A stretch of 64,000 nucleotides of DNA from Psettodes erumei (lineage: Eukaryota; Chordata; Actinopteri; Pleuronectiformes; Psettodidae), in contig JAFBJZ010000941.1 of the NCBI GenBank assembly GCA_016785225.1, positions 434,001-498,000 on the forward strand, read 5' to 3'. The notes under the pieces are model-generated. The model worked only from the letters and a program-made list of their open reading frames with translations, was not told where the DNA came from and did not search any database. Of this stretch, positions 1 to 10,129 are shown piece after piece; the stretch's first letter is position 1; each line of letters starts with the position of its first letter. Made by a program: the position numbers and the translations under genes.

Positions 1-77
1 TGAAATTAATCTGTACTATTATTTGACACTTTACATTTGCGCTACAGCTGATACATTTCCCTCACGTTCTTCAATAG

Positions 78-137
78 ATTCAGAAGAAGCGGCGAGACCT
101 GCGGCTGATCGTGGCCTCCGCCACTCTGGATGCCAAG
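78..137 (+). CDS. dhx35: dhx35 exon with helicase motif III
   Basis: Twenty whole codons ending ASATLDAK, with the SAT motif that couples ATP hydrolysis to unwinding in RecA domain 1. The acceptor is TCTTCAATAG and the donor GTGACC; the donor is weak at positions 4-6, but the codon phase and family match support it. Confidence 0.93.
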
Positions 138-3100
138 GTGACCGCATCATTAAGATGAACAGATATGCTTGGTTAGCCAGAAAAGAGAAAGGAAGAGAAA
201 TGCAGGGAAAGTTGACGTCAGGTCAGATCACATTGTACTGACATCTGCGGTACACTGATGAAAGAAAGACACAATCAGGCCACGGCTGTGCTCAGCATGA
301 AACGAGTCAGCTGAAACGCCGCATCAGACAGCTACTGTACTCACTGTGAAAAGAAAGGCTTTTATCTATACATGCTGATTATTTTGCTGCACCACACCAA
401 GTTGATTACTTTTTGCGAAACATTTGGAAAATGCCATTTCATCCATAATGCCTCCTTTACCAACTGTAATGTCACTGTCACCTGAAGAAATTCCATGACT
501 TCTACAACCTGAATGAGTCTGGGGATCCTAACAAGGACACATGCGGTATTCTGACGGTGGAGGGACGCACCTTTCCAGTGGACGTCTTCTACACTGTCAG
601 GTACTCGACGCACATAATCCATTCTTAGGAGGAAAAAAGAAGTGTATGTAATTTGTGTGTTTCTTTTTTAATTCTAAAATGTCTTTTGTCTCTGTCCTCA
701 GTCCTGTCCCAGACTATGTGAAGGCCACAGTGGAGACAGTGCTAAAGATCCATGAGACAGAGGATGATGGAGATGTCCTGGCTTTTCTTACGGGACAGGT
801 CAGTGGCCGTATTTGTTAAGACTACTCAACCTTTATTCAATAGATGGTTAAAGATTTTACACCAGCATTTCAATTGTTATTTTATTACTATAACTTTGTG
901 AGGTCAGTCTTTTTTTTCCTTGTATTTTTCCTTTAGGAAGAGGTGGAGAAGGTGGTGTCCCTTCTGCAGGAGCAGGCCAGGACTCTGTCACGTTATGGCA
1001 TGAAGAAACACCTGAGAATTTTGCCCATGTATTCTGGTCTGCCATATGCTGAGCAGATGAAGATCTTTGAGAGGGCACCTTCTTCTGTTCGCAAGGTAAA
1101 TGCTGCATGCTTGCTTTTGTGCATGGAGATTTTTTTTGTATATATTTCCTTATGTAAATAATTCATTTTGTGGCATGAGATGCTGATTGATTACATAAAT
1201 CACATAAAACTAGCCTTCTGTACCCTCCTCCAGAGCACAATTGCTGCACACAGACGTTGTCATAAAAGACAACAGTAGCCTTAAATGTGACACTTACAAC
1301 ACATTTGTCTTATTCCTTTGTTATGTCTTCCAGATTGTGGTGGCTACTAACATAGCTGAAACCTCCATCACCATAAATGGAATTGTATTCGTCATTGACT
1401 GTGCATTTGTGAAGCTGCGAGCCTACAATCCTTGCACTGCCATTGAATCACTGGTGGTCACCCCGATCTCCAAAGCTTCAGCCAGTCAGAGGGCTGGGAG
1501 AGCCGGACGAAACCGGGCCGGGAAATGCTTTAGACTTTACACAGGTATGTGCGAGTTTGCGGGGGCATGCAGTAAGCAACAATGAGCAGTTTTTTATCCT
1601 CCTCCCTCATCCATTTGGTTTTTTCCTCCCCGTGTTTCTTATTGCCTCTGCTGCTTTTCCTCAGAGGAGGACTTTGAGAAACTGCCTGCCGCTACCGTGC
1701 CCGAGATGCAGCGCACCAATTTGGCTCCTGTCATCCTGCAGCTCAAAGCATTAGGCATTGACAACGTGCTGCGGTTCAGCTTCCTTTCTGTGAGTAGCTC
1801 ACTTCACATACACGGTTTGGTTGTGTTGTGCTCAGCCACCGTGAAAGCAATTGTACTTTACATTTTAATTAGCGAGAATGGCCCTTCGCCACTGTGGGGG
1901 GAAAAAAGGCATAGAAACCGCAAGATTATTGCAGCAATTGTCTCTTTGTGCTTGTAAAGATTCTCACTTCATCCTGTCTTTTAGAGTAAATATTGTAATT
2001 GTTGGAGATAACACGCTTTCTCATTTATTGCAAATTAACAGCCTCCTCCAGCTCAGACCATGGTTCAGGCTCTGGAACTGCTCTATGCTCTGGGAGGTAA
2101 GAAATAAGGTGGTCAGCAAGGTGGTAAAGTAGAAACTTCCTTCAGCTACAAGACCTTGTGTTCAAAGTTGTGCGTTGGCAAGCATCGAGAAGCTAATGTG
2201 TCTTTGCACAGGGTGCAGAATCTTAACAATATGCTTGTCTGTTGGCAGGTCTGGACCATTATGGCCGCTTGACTGATCCCACGGGTGTGAGGATGGCAGA
2301 GTTTCCTCTCAGCCCCATGTTTGCCAAGATGCTCCTAGAGTCGGGAAACTTTGGCTGCTCCAAAGAAATTGTTACCATAGCAGCAATGATGCAGATTCAG
2401 AACATATTTTCTGTGCCACCCAATCAGAAGAAAGCCGCTGTAAGTGAAAAACAGCCTTTCAAAGGGGGAATGTTGTGTATTTGACAGAAATGCCTCGTCA
2501 GCATAACAATTATTCCATTTTCGCTATCTCACCCTGCAGGCCCGAGAGCACAGGAAATTTGCAGTTGCTGAGGGAGACCACCTCACCATGCTGAATGTGT
2601 ATGAAGCCTTCATTAAGGTATAGTGTGTGTGCATGCGTGTGCATAGAGCTCAGTCAGTGGCAGAGAAACACCAGGGACTGCTGTGAACCCAGAAAAAGTC
2701 AGGCATTAAGTCGACTCTAATCAAGGCCTGCGTGACTTTGCCCTTTCCTCTGTGCAGCACCAGAAGAGCTCCCAGTGGTGTCAGGAACATTTTCTCAATT
2801 ACAAGGGTCTGCTGCGGGCCGTGACTGTACGAGAGCAGCTCCGGCGTCTCATGAACAAGTTTAAGGTGCCACGGACTTCCAGTGAAGGTATACGAGCGTG
2901 ACGTGTATCTCACGCCGTGTGTGGGGTCGCATCAGCCGAGTAGACTGAATGACATGATCTGCTGAGGCGGTTACAGTAGCTGGTGAGCTTTTTTGTTTTT
3001 AATCTGACAAATGTATGTCTTGCTCAGGTGACCCTGATGTGATCCTGAAGTGCATTGTATCTGGGTTTTTCGCTAATGCAGCCCGCATTCACCATTCGGG

Positions 3101-3823
3101 TTCCTACAGGTGAGAGAGAGAGAGCTGTCGGCCAGTTGTCACTCCTCTGTTAGATCTTTACCCAGCAAAGGGCTCTCGTTGCACTCGTTTGAACACTCGC
3201 TCTCTTCTTTTGCGTCTCTAGGACTTTACGAGATGATCGAGAGCTTCACATCCACCCCAACTCTGTGCTTTTCGGAGAGAAACCTCCGAAATGGTCAGTG
3301 CCTACTCCTTGCACGTTCTGCTACTGCAGTGTTGCAAATGTGGTGTCTTGCGCAAAAAAAATGTTTTTCTTTAGCTCCATAATTCATGTATATTTATGGT
3401 ATGCAGAAATTTCTTTTTAAAAAGTTTTCCAAGACCTGCATCTTATGTATCCTACACTGTCTCCTCTCCAGGGTTGTCTTCAATGAAGTGGTGCAGACGT
3501 CAAAATATTACATGCGCGACGTGACTGCTGTTGAGTCATCCTGGCTGGTTGAGTTGGCCCCTCACTTTTACAAGCAGGCTAAGGTAGGCCAAAGACAGAA
3601 ACCCCACACAACAACTGCTTATTATCTGGAACCCCAGTATTTTGCAACTGTAATTAAAGCCTGTTTCTTTGTTTTGTTCACGACGTTCTCTGATGCTCTG
3701 ACACCACCATTTATTTGGTTGCTTTAATAGTCTGCTAATGGCGCAACTTTGATGTACCTGTTTCCCACCACCTTTCTCTTTCAGCATGGTTCACTGGCCA
3801 GCAAGAGATCCCGGGTCCTCTAA
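78..3823 (+). CDS. dhx35: dhx35, 3' part: 14 exons of the DEAH-box RNA helicase DHX35 (partial, 5' end outside window)
   Basis: ATP-dependent RNA helicase of the DEAH/RHA family, a nuclear protein associated with late spliceosomes. Exons: 78-137, 488-600, 702-798, 937-1095, 1334-1544, 1665-1789, 2042-2096, 2249-2439, 2540-2617, 2758-2887, 3028-3109, 3222-3293, 3472-3583, 3785-3823. They join without a frameshift into 1524 bases (507 residues plus TAA), and every intron is GT-AG. Numbering from the first residue here: motif III SAT at 14-16, FLTGQEE around 86-92, motif V TNIAETS at 148-154, motif VI QRAGRAGR at 195-202. Then come the winged-helix and ratchet regions (about 230-360) and the OB-fold domain (about 385-485), ending in a basic tail SKRSRVL. 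The sequence follows vertebrate DHX35 closely as I remember it, including TAIESLVV, LGIDNVLRF and TSKYYMRDVTA. The human protein is about 700 residues, so roughly the first 190, with Walker A and DEAH, lie upstream. No sign of decay. Confidence 0.96.
488..600 (+). CDS. dhx35: dhx35 exon, RecA1 to RecA2 linker
   Basis: It reads KFHDFYNLNESGDP then ILTVEGRTFPVDVFY, the segment joining the two RecA-like domains. The left boundary follows CACCTGAAG, the only AG that keeps both frame and family alignment. The donor GTACTC is non-optimal. The exon ends after two bases of a Ser codon completed by the next exon. Confidence 0.92.
702..798 (+). CDS. dhx35: dhx35 exon, start of RecA domain 2
   Basis: It reads PVPDYVKATVETVLKIHE and ends in GDVLAFLTGQ, the conserved beta strand and turn (motif IV region) of RecA domain 2 in DEAH helicases. 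Strong acceptor TGTCCTCAG; donor GTCAGT. Confidence 0.95.
937..1095 (+). CDS. dhx35: dhx35 exon, RecA domain 2
   Basis: It starts EEVEKVVSLLQEQ, continues with LRILPMYSGLPYAEQMKIFE and ends SSVRK. This is the helix and ILPMYSGLP strand found in all DEAH helicases. 53 whole codons; acceptor TTTCCTTTAG, donor GTAAAT. Confidence 0.95.
1334..1544 (+). CDS. dhx35: dhx35 exon with helicase motifs V and VI
   Basis: The exon carries ATNIAETSITINGI (motif V, RNA contact and hook) and QRAGRAGRNRAGKC (motif VI, arginine fingers that contact ATP). Both arginines of motif VI are intact, so the product should be an active ATPase. It ends in the first base of the Glu codon before ED-F-EKL. Confidence 0.97.
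1665..1789 (+). CDS. dhx35: dhx35 exon, winged-helix domain
   Basis: It encodes EDFEKLPAATVPEMQR, then NLAPVILQLKALGIDNVL and ends FSFLS. The PEMQR-NLAPVILQLK block is the winged-helix signature that follows RecA domain 2 in this family. Acceptor TTTTCCTCAG, donor GTGAGT. Confidence 0.95.
2042..2096 (+). CDS. dhx35: dhx35 exon, short PPPAQ exon
   Basis: Reads PPPAQTMVQALELLYALG plus one base, the usual DEAH-helicase stretch PPP-x6-AL-x-LY-LGAL leading into the ratchet domain. Only 55 bases, but both splice sites are good (AACAG and GTAAGA). Confidence 0.94.
2249..2439 (+). CDS. dhx35: dhx35 exon, ratchet (HA2) domain
   Basis: Encodes GLDHYGRLTDPTGVRMAEFP, then PMFAKMLLESGNFGCSKEI and MMQIQNIFSVPPNQKKAA. 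This is the helicase-associated HA2 ratchet region that moves along RNA one base per ATP. Acceptor TTGGCAG, donor GTAAGT. Confidence 0.96.
2540..2617 (+). CDS. dhx35: dhx35 exon, ratchet domain end
   Basis: 26 codons reading AREHRKFAVAEGDHLTMLNV and ending YEAFIK. The GDHLTMLNVY motif is diagnostic of DEAH/RHA helicases. Acceptor CACCCTGCAG, donor GTATAG. Confidence 0.96.
2758..2887 (+). CDS. dhx35: dhx35 exon, entry to OB-fold domain
   Basis: Encodes WCQEHFLNYKGLLRAVTVRE followed by QLRRLMNKFKVPRTSSE. The WC-HF-NY-L-RA-VR-QL pattern is the conserved helix before the OB fold. Acceptor CTGTGCAG; donor GTATAC. Confidence 0.95.
3028..3109 (+). CDS. dhx35: dhx35 exon, OB-fold domain
   Basis: Reads GDPDVILKCIVSGFFANAAR then IHHSGSYR. 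The C-SGFF-NAA pattern is typical of the OB-fold (OB_NTP_bind) domain in DEAH helicases. It ends two bases into an Arg codon. Confidence 0.95.
3222..3293 (+). CDS. dhx35: dhx35 exon, OB-fold domain
   Basis: Encodes TLRDDRELHIHPNSVLFGEK and ends PPKW across the splice. The HIHPNSVL motif is conserved in the OB fold. Donor GTCAGT; acceptor GTCTCTAG. Confidence 0.95.
3472..3583 (+). CDS. dhx35: dhx35 exon, end of OB fold
   Basis: Encodes VVFNEVVQTSKYYMRDVTAV then ESSWLVELAPHFYKQAK. The Y-E-V-T-K-YMR-VT pattern and the ELAPHFY helix close the helicase core. Donor GTAGGC. Confidence 0.96.
3785..3823 (+). CDS. dhx35: dhx35 terminal exon
   Basis: Twelve codons, HGSLASKRSRVL, then TAA, after a strong acceptor (CTTTCTCTTTCAG). 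It matches the position of the human basic C-terminal tail (KAKRAK-type) but is shorter, so the extreme C-terminus differs between fish and human. Confidence 0.9.
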   Translation, partial: HGSLASKRSRVL

Positions 3824-5550
3824 ATCTTGCCATCATTTCACCACAATAAGTCAGGAATATTCATCAAACTGAATGGAGAAAATCCCTCTCAAGTTACCAC
3901 TGTGCCCCCTCTCCATTTCATTGTATATAAAGATGTAATATATTTATTGTCCATGCCCACCTGCAACAACCCTACACACTATGTGGCCATGCTAGAATGG
4001 AATTAAGTAGATATATTTTTAGTGCTGATGTAAACACATGATGTGACTTGCTTCATTTGAAAGTGTCTGTATTGCCTTTTGGCAAAGATGTACTTTATAT
4101 TTGATCTGTGAGAGTAAATGATGATGAATGTGAGTGCGAGATGTGTGTTCATTCAAGCATGGTCATGTAGTTCATTCATATTTGTACATAGTCAGAGCAT
4201 CCTGAGGTTCAGGGAATGAATCCTGTGCTAGAGGCCCGTCCATACTTGGTCCTAGGCTTCATTATTTTTTTTTTTTTAAATGGCCATATTTTCTCCTGGT
4301 TGCATGATAAATAATGGAAAATAATGGAATGTGAGGATGTTTTTTGCTTATTACAGAGACTTTTATTGTTTAGGTATTCTGGTTAATTTTCTCTCCCCGT
4401 AGCCTGGGTGCCTTTATGTTTACGATTAGTTCTCTTTAACTCCAGTTTAATTTTGAGCACTTAAACTTTCTGTACCTTATTACAGAATGTAGGGAAATAT
4501 ATTTTCAGACATGAAGAGGAAAATACATTTATTTTATTTATTCTTCAGTCAACTTTCAGATCTTACATCTAATTATGATACTGTGAAAGGACTGCTTTAC
4601 TTTTGGATCCTTGGTTTGGACTTTGCATTGCCACTTAACTACAGTCGAGCTCAGACGTAGTGGCCTTGTTACCACTCTGTGCCAGTTTTCTTTATCAGCC
4701 TATTACATTTTCAGATGGAATGTGCAAATACACCCAAGCATTGTAAACGAAAAGCTGTGAAATCAAAACTAAAAATGAAGTGCCATATTTCTTGCTGTGA
4801 CGACATGAAGTGCATTCAGACATGTATCCTAAGCCTCAAAGAAACAGTAGCATTTATCCGATTTCCTCCATCTTTATTTGTCATAGCAATTGTCTTTCCT
4901 CTTATGTTTGTCACATAAACGCGACAACATCTTCCTAGTGTTCAGTAAGATGGCCAGTTACAGTATTTGTGATTTCCATTCTATAAACACTGCATGTGTC
5001 TTACATGTCTGCTTTTGTGCTAAGTTGAATTTTAAGATTCTGTTTGTCATCAGAGGTATTTGGCCCTGAAAGTGTCAGTGAGCAGTATATTAAAGGTTTG
5101 TCATTTTACTCTGCTGGGATGTACTCTCAAACCAGTTAGGTCACTGTCATCCAGTTTAACTCCTCCCTGCATGGTCTTTCGTAGAACTTGTTGTTGAGGT
5201 TACAACTATAGATTCAGTGAACCTGTAATGAAACAACAGAACAACACACCATACAGTAGATAGGTTAACCAACTCAAATTAGATGGATATACATATGTAC
5301 CAAAAGAACCACTGCATGTTAAATGGTACTCTGATGTAATTCTATTTACTCAAGATCACCTTGTAGACTTGTAGACATCTTGCAAATTTGCAAGATGACT
5401 TCTTTATTCTCATTTGTGCTGATACCTTTGAGTATGTATGCAGCCAAAGCAGAAATCTGTAGACCTGTGTAATTGCTCACCTCTGAGATGAAAACTGTCA
5501 CCTGTCATTTCTTCCTCACATCCTCAAATAAAGCCTTACTATCATGCACT
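3824..5550 (+). other. dhx35: 3' untranslated region of dhx35
   Basis: AT-rich sequence from the stop codon to about 20 bases past the first canonical AATAAA at 5527-5532. It has no recognised coding potential; the 79-codon frame at 4679-4918 resembles nothing known and is probably chance. A variant signal ATTAAA lies at 5089-5094 and a second AATAAA at 5860-5865, so the end may vary from about 5.11 to 5.89 kb. The end is inferred from signals only. Confidence 0.6.
5527..5532 (+). terminator. Polyadenylation signal AATAAA, main candidate for dhx35
   Basis: First canonical AATAAA downstream of the stop codon. About 20 bases later comes a GT-rich stretch (GAGTGTTAG) of the kind that helps cleavage. 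Confidence 0.55.
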
Positions 5551-5859
5551 GAGTGTTAGCTTGCAATTACTTTAGTCGAGGAAGTACTACTGTATTTTTT
5601 TCTGCATAGTACGTCTTTGCCAGGTGGTGTCCCTGTTGCACCACAAACAGACTAACCGGAATGATAAAGAAAATCACTGAGTGTGAGGGCTCTTTTGTGT
5701 CTCTATGTGTTTGTTCTCCGTTGTGGTAGGTGTGTAACTTCAAAATGGTTGTTCTTGCAGAAAAAAGGTCTGCGGTTGTTTGTCACTGACACATTTGTAG
5801 ATACAGTATGATGACAATATGGGTCTAACTGTGGTGATTGGTTGATGTGCAGCAGGTAA

Positions 5860-5865
5860 AATAAA
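5860..5865 (+). terminator. Alternative distal polyadenylation signal AATAAA
   Basis: A second AATAAA, 330 bases further on, which would give a 2.0 kb 3' UTR. A weaker ATTAAA at 5089-5094 would give a 1.3 kb UTR. Confidence 0.35.
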
Positions 5866-6410
5866 CCCTGCATGAATAGCACACTAATAATTCAAGAATA
5901 CGGGTAGCCACTGAAAGATAAATAAAATCCACATTTGTCAGTATTTATGAAACAAAGCTGATTAGATTTTTTTAATACCTTGCACTGGTCTCTACTGTCC
6001 TCCCACTTTAATGATGCTTTAATGCTGGATGTACCAGTCAAGAAAAAGTATGTGATGAAGTAAATGCTGGTTGACACTACATGGCACATTTACCAGCTGA
6101 CCACTTTCTCTGATGCATAACCTGGACTAAGTGTCATAGTCCAGAATGGATGTGGGAGTGAAGAGACCCATAATAATAATTGTTTATTTTTAAACCTAAT
6201 CTTATTTTAATTATATGCTTATACGTCGCATAATTCCAAATCAATTCAAATACCACGGGGCAAATCCGGGTCGCACGGCAGCATTCAAAGACCCCACTGG
6301 AGGGCAGGTGCGTCACTCAGGCGTCACTCAGCGGCGGCTCAGGTGGGAAGCACCGAGCACGTCCTTCAGCGGTGAGATAAAACAAAAACGCGCCAAATGT
6401 ATCTGCGCGG

Positions 6411-6418
6411 TGACGTCA
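6411..6418. promoter_or_regulatory. Full CRE palindrome TGACGTCA
   Basis: Eight-base consensus for CREB/ATF dimers. It contains a CpG, so its survival in a vertebrate genome is mildly suggestive of an unmethylated, functional site. Confidence 0.45.
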
Positions 6419-6587
6419 CCTCTGCTGTTGAGAAGTTTATACATATAAATAAATAAATACATAAAGTCTTACATATGGCTAAGTTGCTACTGTTACCCGC
6501 GCAGGAAGTCGGCACGCTGCCATCTTTACTTTCATTCGGAACCAGCGGAGGCCCAGTGTGAGGAAAATGATTTCAAATATATTCGTT

Positions 6588-6590
<3 letters not shown>

Positions 6591-6630
<40 letters not shown>
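6591..6630 (+). repeat. (TG)20 microsatellite
   Basis: Uninterrupted TG run followed by a short G tract. Confidence 0.95.
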
Positions 6631-6632
<2 letters not shown>

Positions 6633-6770
6633 GGGTTATATTTATTATAGACGATGAAAGGTGTCTTCAGATCGTCCAGAGATACTTAAAGAACTGCGGT
6701 GAGTGCCAACCTTCGAGGTGTTTTTTTCCAAATATGGCCGACTGTGACTGAAATATAAACTCCTGTTGCT

Positions 6771-7127
6771 ACTTTATTAGGCACACCTAGCTCCAACTGT
6801 CCGACCATCACGCGGGTTACACTGTTGATCTTATGTTGCAGCTGTACTGGAGAAGGTGTTGTGGTAAATTTGGACGCTGCGCTTCGTGGTGCTGTTGAAT
6901 TGCACCGCCTTACACTGTCCGGTTCATATTATTTTTGGCCCACCCTGCACGATGAGGGCAGGCAACAGAACAGTAGTAATGAAGAAAGTAATGAAGTCCG
7001 ACAGCGTCACGCAGTACAGCATACAGCGGAATCAACTCCTCCCTAATACAGTTTATATAAGAACTTATGAGCTTCATGACGCAGAGCTGACTGCGTTTCT
7101 TTTAGCAGAGGGGTTCCTAATAAACTG
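6771..7127. mobile_element. Short non-autonomous DNA transposon with ACTTTATTAGG-type termini
   Basis: The left end reads ACTTTATTAGGCACACCT and the right end GGGGTTCCTAATAAACTG, an imperfect inverted pair. They are the same type of termini as the larger element at 46451-47346. The interior shows no transposase similarity. The 60-80 codon frames inside look accidental, so this is probably a MITE-like deletion derivative or a family relative. Confidence 0.5.
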
Positions 7128-7774
7128 CTAAAGGAGTGAGGGTGAGGCCCTCCTGTAACCAGGCAGATTAGCCACCCTGCTGTTTTGTGTAATGAAGAGG
7201 AAACGATTACCCTCCAAGACAAACTACATTTTTAAAATTAATAGTATATATATATAACACTTACCTATACAAAGAGGTCTACAGTCAAGCATGGAATTCA
7301 GTTTCCTGAAAAAGTTATAAAAAGGGGTTACATCCCATCAGCAAAGGCCTTAAAGCTTTATTCCTGCCAAACCAGAGGCAGCAGCATTTTTTGCCGCCTG
7401 CATTTACAACATTTCTCATAGCATAGATACCACATAGATAATTTCCAATTACAGCCAAATTCTTGTGCAGTTCTCCAGTGGAGGGCAGCAGAGGGACTGT
7501 CACTGTCTCCCCCTGGTCTTTCTTCCAAAGCCAGCGATAGGTGGAGACGAGCTGAGACCAGCGGGCATATCTGTAGATTGTGTATCCCTGTTCTCACGCT
7601 TCACAGTCGCTCACTTTAAGACACATTCTTCCCTTGGTGTTCCTGCCGCACGCACCTAGACGTTTAACATAAACAGACCTTAAAATGAAGGTAAATGAAA
7701 GCAAGAGGAAAAAGGCCTTTTTATTTGTAGTTTTTTGTGACTTCTGCCATTGGCAGGAGGATGTGTTTGTAAAT
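7128..7774. other. Intergenic, no gene seen
   Basis: Mixed unique sequence with a TA run near 7245. The only notable item is the CTCF-like motif at 7475-7488. No coding similarity in any frame. Confidence 0.6.
7475..7488 (+). promoter_or_regulatory. CTCF-like motif
   Basis: CCAGTGGAGGGCAG matches the 14-base core CCASYAGRKGGCRS with one mismatch (G for A at position 6). It lies 3.7 kb beyond the dhx35 stop codon, a sensible place for an insulator. Motif match only. Confidence 0.35.
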
Positions 7775-8023
7775 TAGACTGCAACTGACAATATTCTGTA
7801 TCAGTTAATCTGATCATTTTCTTGAGGTCAAAAAATATTAGAAAAAAGCCCATGTAATGTACGACAGCCTGAAATGATGCTTTGACCAACCACAAGTCCA
7901 AAACTCATTTCGCTGACTATCATGCAGTCAAAGAAATTTGGGGTATTTTATCTTGAAAAATTGTTAAAACCGTTAGTTGATTATCCAAAAAGTTGATCCA
8001 CTAATCAATTGATCACAACCTCC
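7775..8023. mobile_element. Decayed non-autonomous DNA transposon of the 'GGGCTGCAACTAACGATTA' fish family
   Basis: The left end is TAGACTGCAACTGACAATAT followed by ATCAGTTAATCTGATCATTT; the right end is CTAATCAATTGATCACAACC, roughly its inverted complement. The interior keeps phrases of the family consensus as I remember it, such as the AAAATATTAGAAAA stretch and a CCAACCACAAGTCCAAAAC segment. Heavily mutated; carries no gene. Confidence 0.6.
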
Positions 8024-8244
8024 CGCTGGAAATGAAGTGATGTGTTTTTGAAAGGCACTGGGCCCTAATGTGCAGTATGAAGACTCGCCATGTGTTCAGG
8101 CTGCAGTTAAAACGAGTGACTTAAGCTACCTGAACTAAAGAGCCAGAGCCTGTTCCTCAATGAATCTGTGACTGTTTCTCTTCAAAACTGAACCACAGAG
8201 TACGGCAACCTGTCGTGGTCAAATTGGAAACACTGATTTTCCTC

Positions 8245-8420
8245 TAGTGTCAATTAATCAGTAATGGTTTTAAGCTACAGCACAATTAAGTGCAGTAATT
8301 AGGCATTAATGGGATCAATTAAGAAACAATGCAAAGTGCAGCCCCCGCATTAGTCAATCATGACTGAATGTCCCACTTGCATTAAAAGAAAAATATTTGC
8401 AAATTCATTTAACGCTTGAC
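8245..8420. promoter_or_regulatory. Candidate conserved noncoding element, TAAT-rich
   Basis: Complex, repeat-free sequence with at least six homeodomain-type cores packed together (CAATTAATCAGTAATGG, ACAATTAAG, AGTAATTAGGCATTAATGG, TCAATTAAG). Cores in such density are typical of developmental enhancers. Conservation could not be tested. Confidence 0.35.
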
Positions 8421-10129
8421 ACTTGCCATGCTACCTGAGCTGAATGCTAACGTCAACCTTTTAAAGTGTTCAGGTTGCCCCCGTTGGGAGACGCTTTTCC
8501 TGTATTTAAGAATGCTGAGTACATTTTCCTCTCAGTCAAAATTCTGTCTAATTGATTTGATTCCATCTCCAATGACAAAGTGAACTGCAGCGTTGTATTG
8601 TATTACCTTTACAGAGTAACTTCCTCGACTGCAGTGCTCTTTCTAAGGCAGGTGAACTCAATTGAATGAGGGACGGGCTAACTTCACCGAAATGAGAATG
8701 GATGGGAAAAGTGCACTGCACAGCCTGGGCGACGCACAAGTTCTCTGGTTCGTTCGATGCGTGTTGCTCAGAACCACAAACCTGATTTAAACAAGCCTTG
8801 TTTTTAAAGAGGGCCACATTCTCTCTGCTTCTAACGGGGAACTAGCAAAGACATTTCTGAAAATATAGCTCATAAAATAAATAAATAAAAGCGGCATGCA
8901 ATTGTTGTCTGAAAGCAGTTAGTCATTGACTGTTGAGTCTTAGCAGATACCAAATCACTGGTTTCTAAATAAGGAATCACGATTTAGGCTATGCAGCTAT
9001 AAGAAGACTAATTTGGTCCCAGTGTCTCACAAAAGGGGTTTTGTCTTAAGTCTCATGCGTCTTGTTTGTCCTGTCCCGGATCCTCGGAAGTACGGCGAGT
9101 TCAGCTGAGGTGCGCTCTTTGCGGTGTCATTTGACAGGAAGGAGGCTTCTCTTTACCCACTGGGGGTCCAAGGACAGCAAAACAAGTAAGAGAAGAACAG
9201 AAAATTCTGTTTTTCAGTTCCACCCAGTTGCCCATCAGTGTTGTGCAACGACAGTCGGACGTATTAGTGATTAATCGCGTGCATGTGACTCAGGCAGGAG
9301 GCGGCAACTCGCACAGGTTCTGCGAGTACGTGGTCGAGTGTTTCTCGCCATATTTCTGTGCTGTCAAAAAAAAAAAAAATCATTGACATGTTCTACCCAA
9401 TTCAAAGAATGTTTAACCGTTTTTCGATGGTTTGATGGGAAAGCAAGTCATGTGTGAGTTGTAATTACCCCCGTTCAAAGTTTGTACATGTTTTGAAAGA
9501 GGACAGCGTGGTTAATATTTCTCCCTTCAACCAGTAATAAGTGCTGGCTTCCAGTTTTTGGAGGATCTTGCTTTTTGTTTATCTCAGATTTCAATTTTTT
9601 TCATCCCAAATTATGTTGTTGCAGGATTGTGTGATATGGGATATATATATATTTACCCAGAGACTGTATCAATTTGCTTTCCCTTTCCACCATTAGGCGG
9701 TCACACGTGGGCGATGGTTTAAACCAATGAGCAGGACTTTCTCATGGCAATATATGGCTTTTTGCATCAGTTTGATAAAGAATGTTGATTTATCTGACAT
9801 TTCATTTTGTGGATTATTCCAAACCATCCCTTAAAGTAGGGGAGAATTGATGATGTCATTGAGCAAATATATATTGATATGAGTGTATGCAAGTGAGATT
9901 AATTCATTAATGACATAACATGAGAAATCGCTGCTTGAAGCTACTCATGGTCAAGCACAAGTTTCCACTTGTGTAAACTGGCAAAGTGACAGTGATGAGC
10001 ATCTTTTAAAAAAAAATGAACATGCGTTATATTTTAACATAGACTTGTACTTTTATTGACTGTAGAATCTATTGATAAGGGGAAAATAAGCTAAAATGCT
10101 AGTGGCTGATCTATCCTGTGGTTTTCATT
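8421..10129. other. Intergenic, no gene seen
   Basis: Unique AT-leaning sequence with an A13 run near 9367 and short TA runs near 9644. None of the open frames here (up to 89 codons) resembles a known protein. Confidence 0.6.

Larger units (their letters stand above)
6240..6720 (+). promoter_or_regulatory. Candidate promoter of an unannotated transcript (CRE, ETS and YY1 motifs, then a splice donor)
   Basis: A CpG-containing stretch just past the dhx35 3' end. It carries a perfect CRE palindrome TGACGTCA at 6411-6418, an ETS site CAGGAAGT at 6502-6509 and a YY1-type GCCATCTT at 6519-6526. This mix is common in TATA-less vertebrate promoters. About 170 bases on, a consensus donor CG|GTGAGT starts at 6699, so a noncoding first exon of about 6540-6698 is possible. 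A (TG) run at 6591-6630 falls inside that exon, which weakens the idea. Direction is uncertain, since the YY1 site reads as AAGATGGC on the minus strand. Confidence 0.35.

Noticed and set aside
4679..4918. 79-codon frame in the dhx35 3' UTR
   Set aside because: No similarity to any family; AT-rich UTR sequence, poor start context.
9620..9900. Degraded repeat beginning GTGTGATATGGGATATATAT
   Set aside because: Vaguely like a GATATGG-type fish repeat, but no matching opposite end, so not called.
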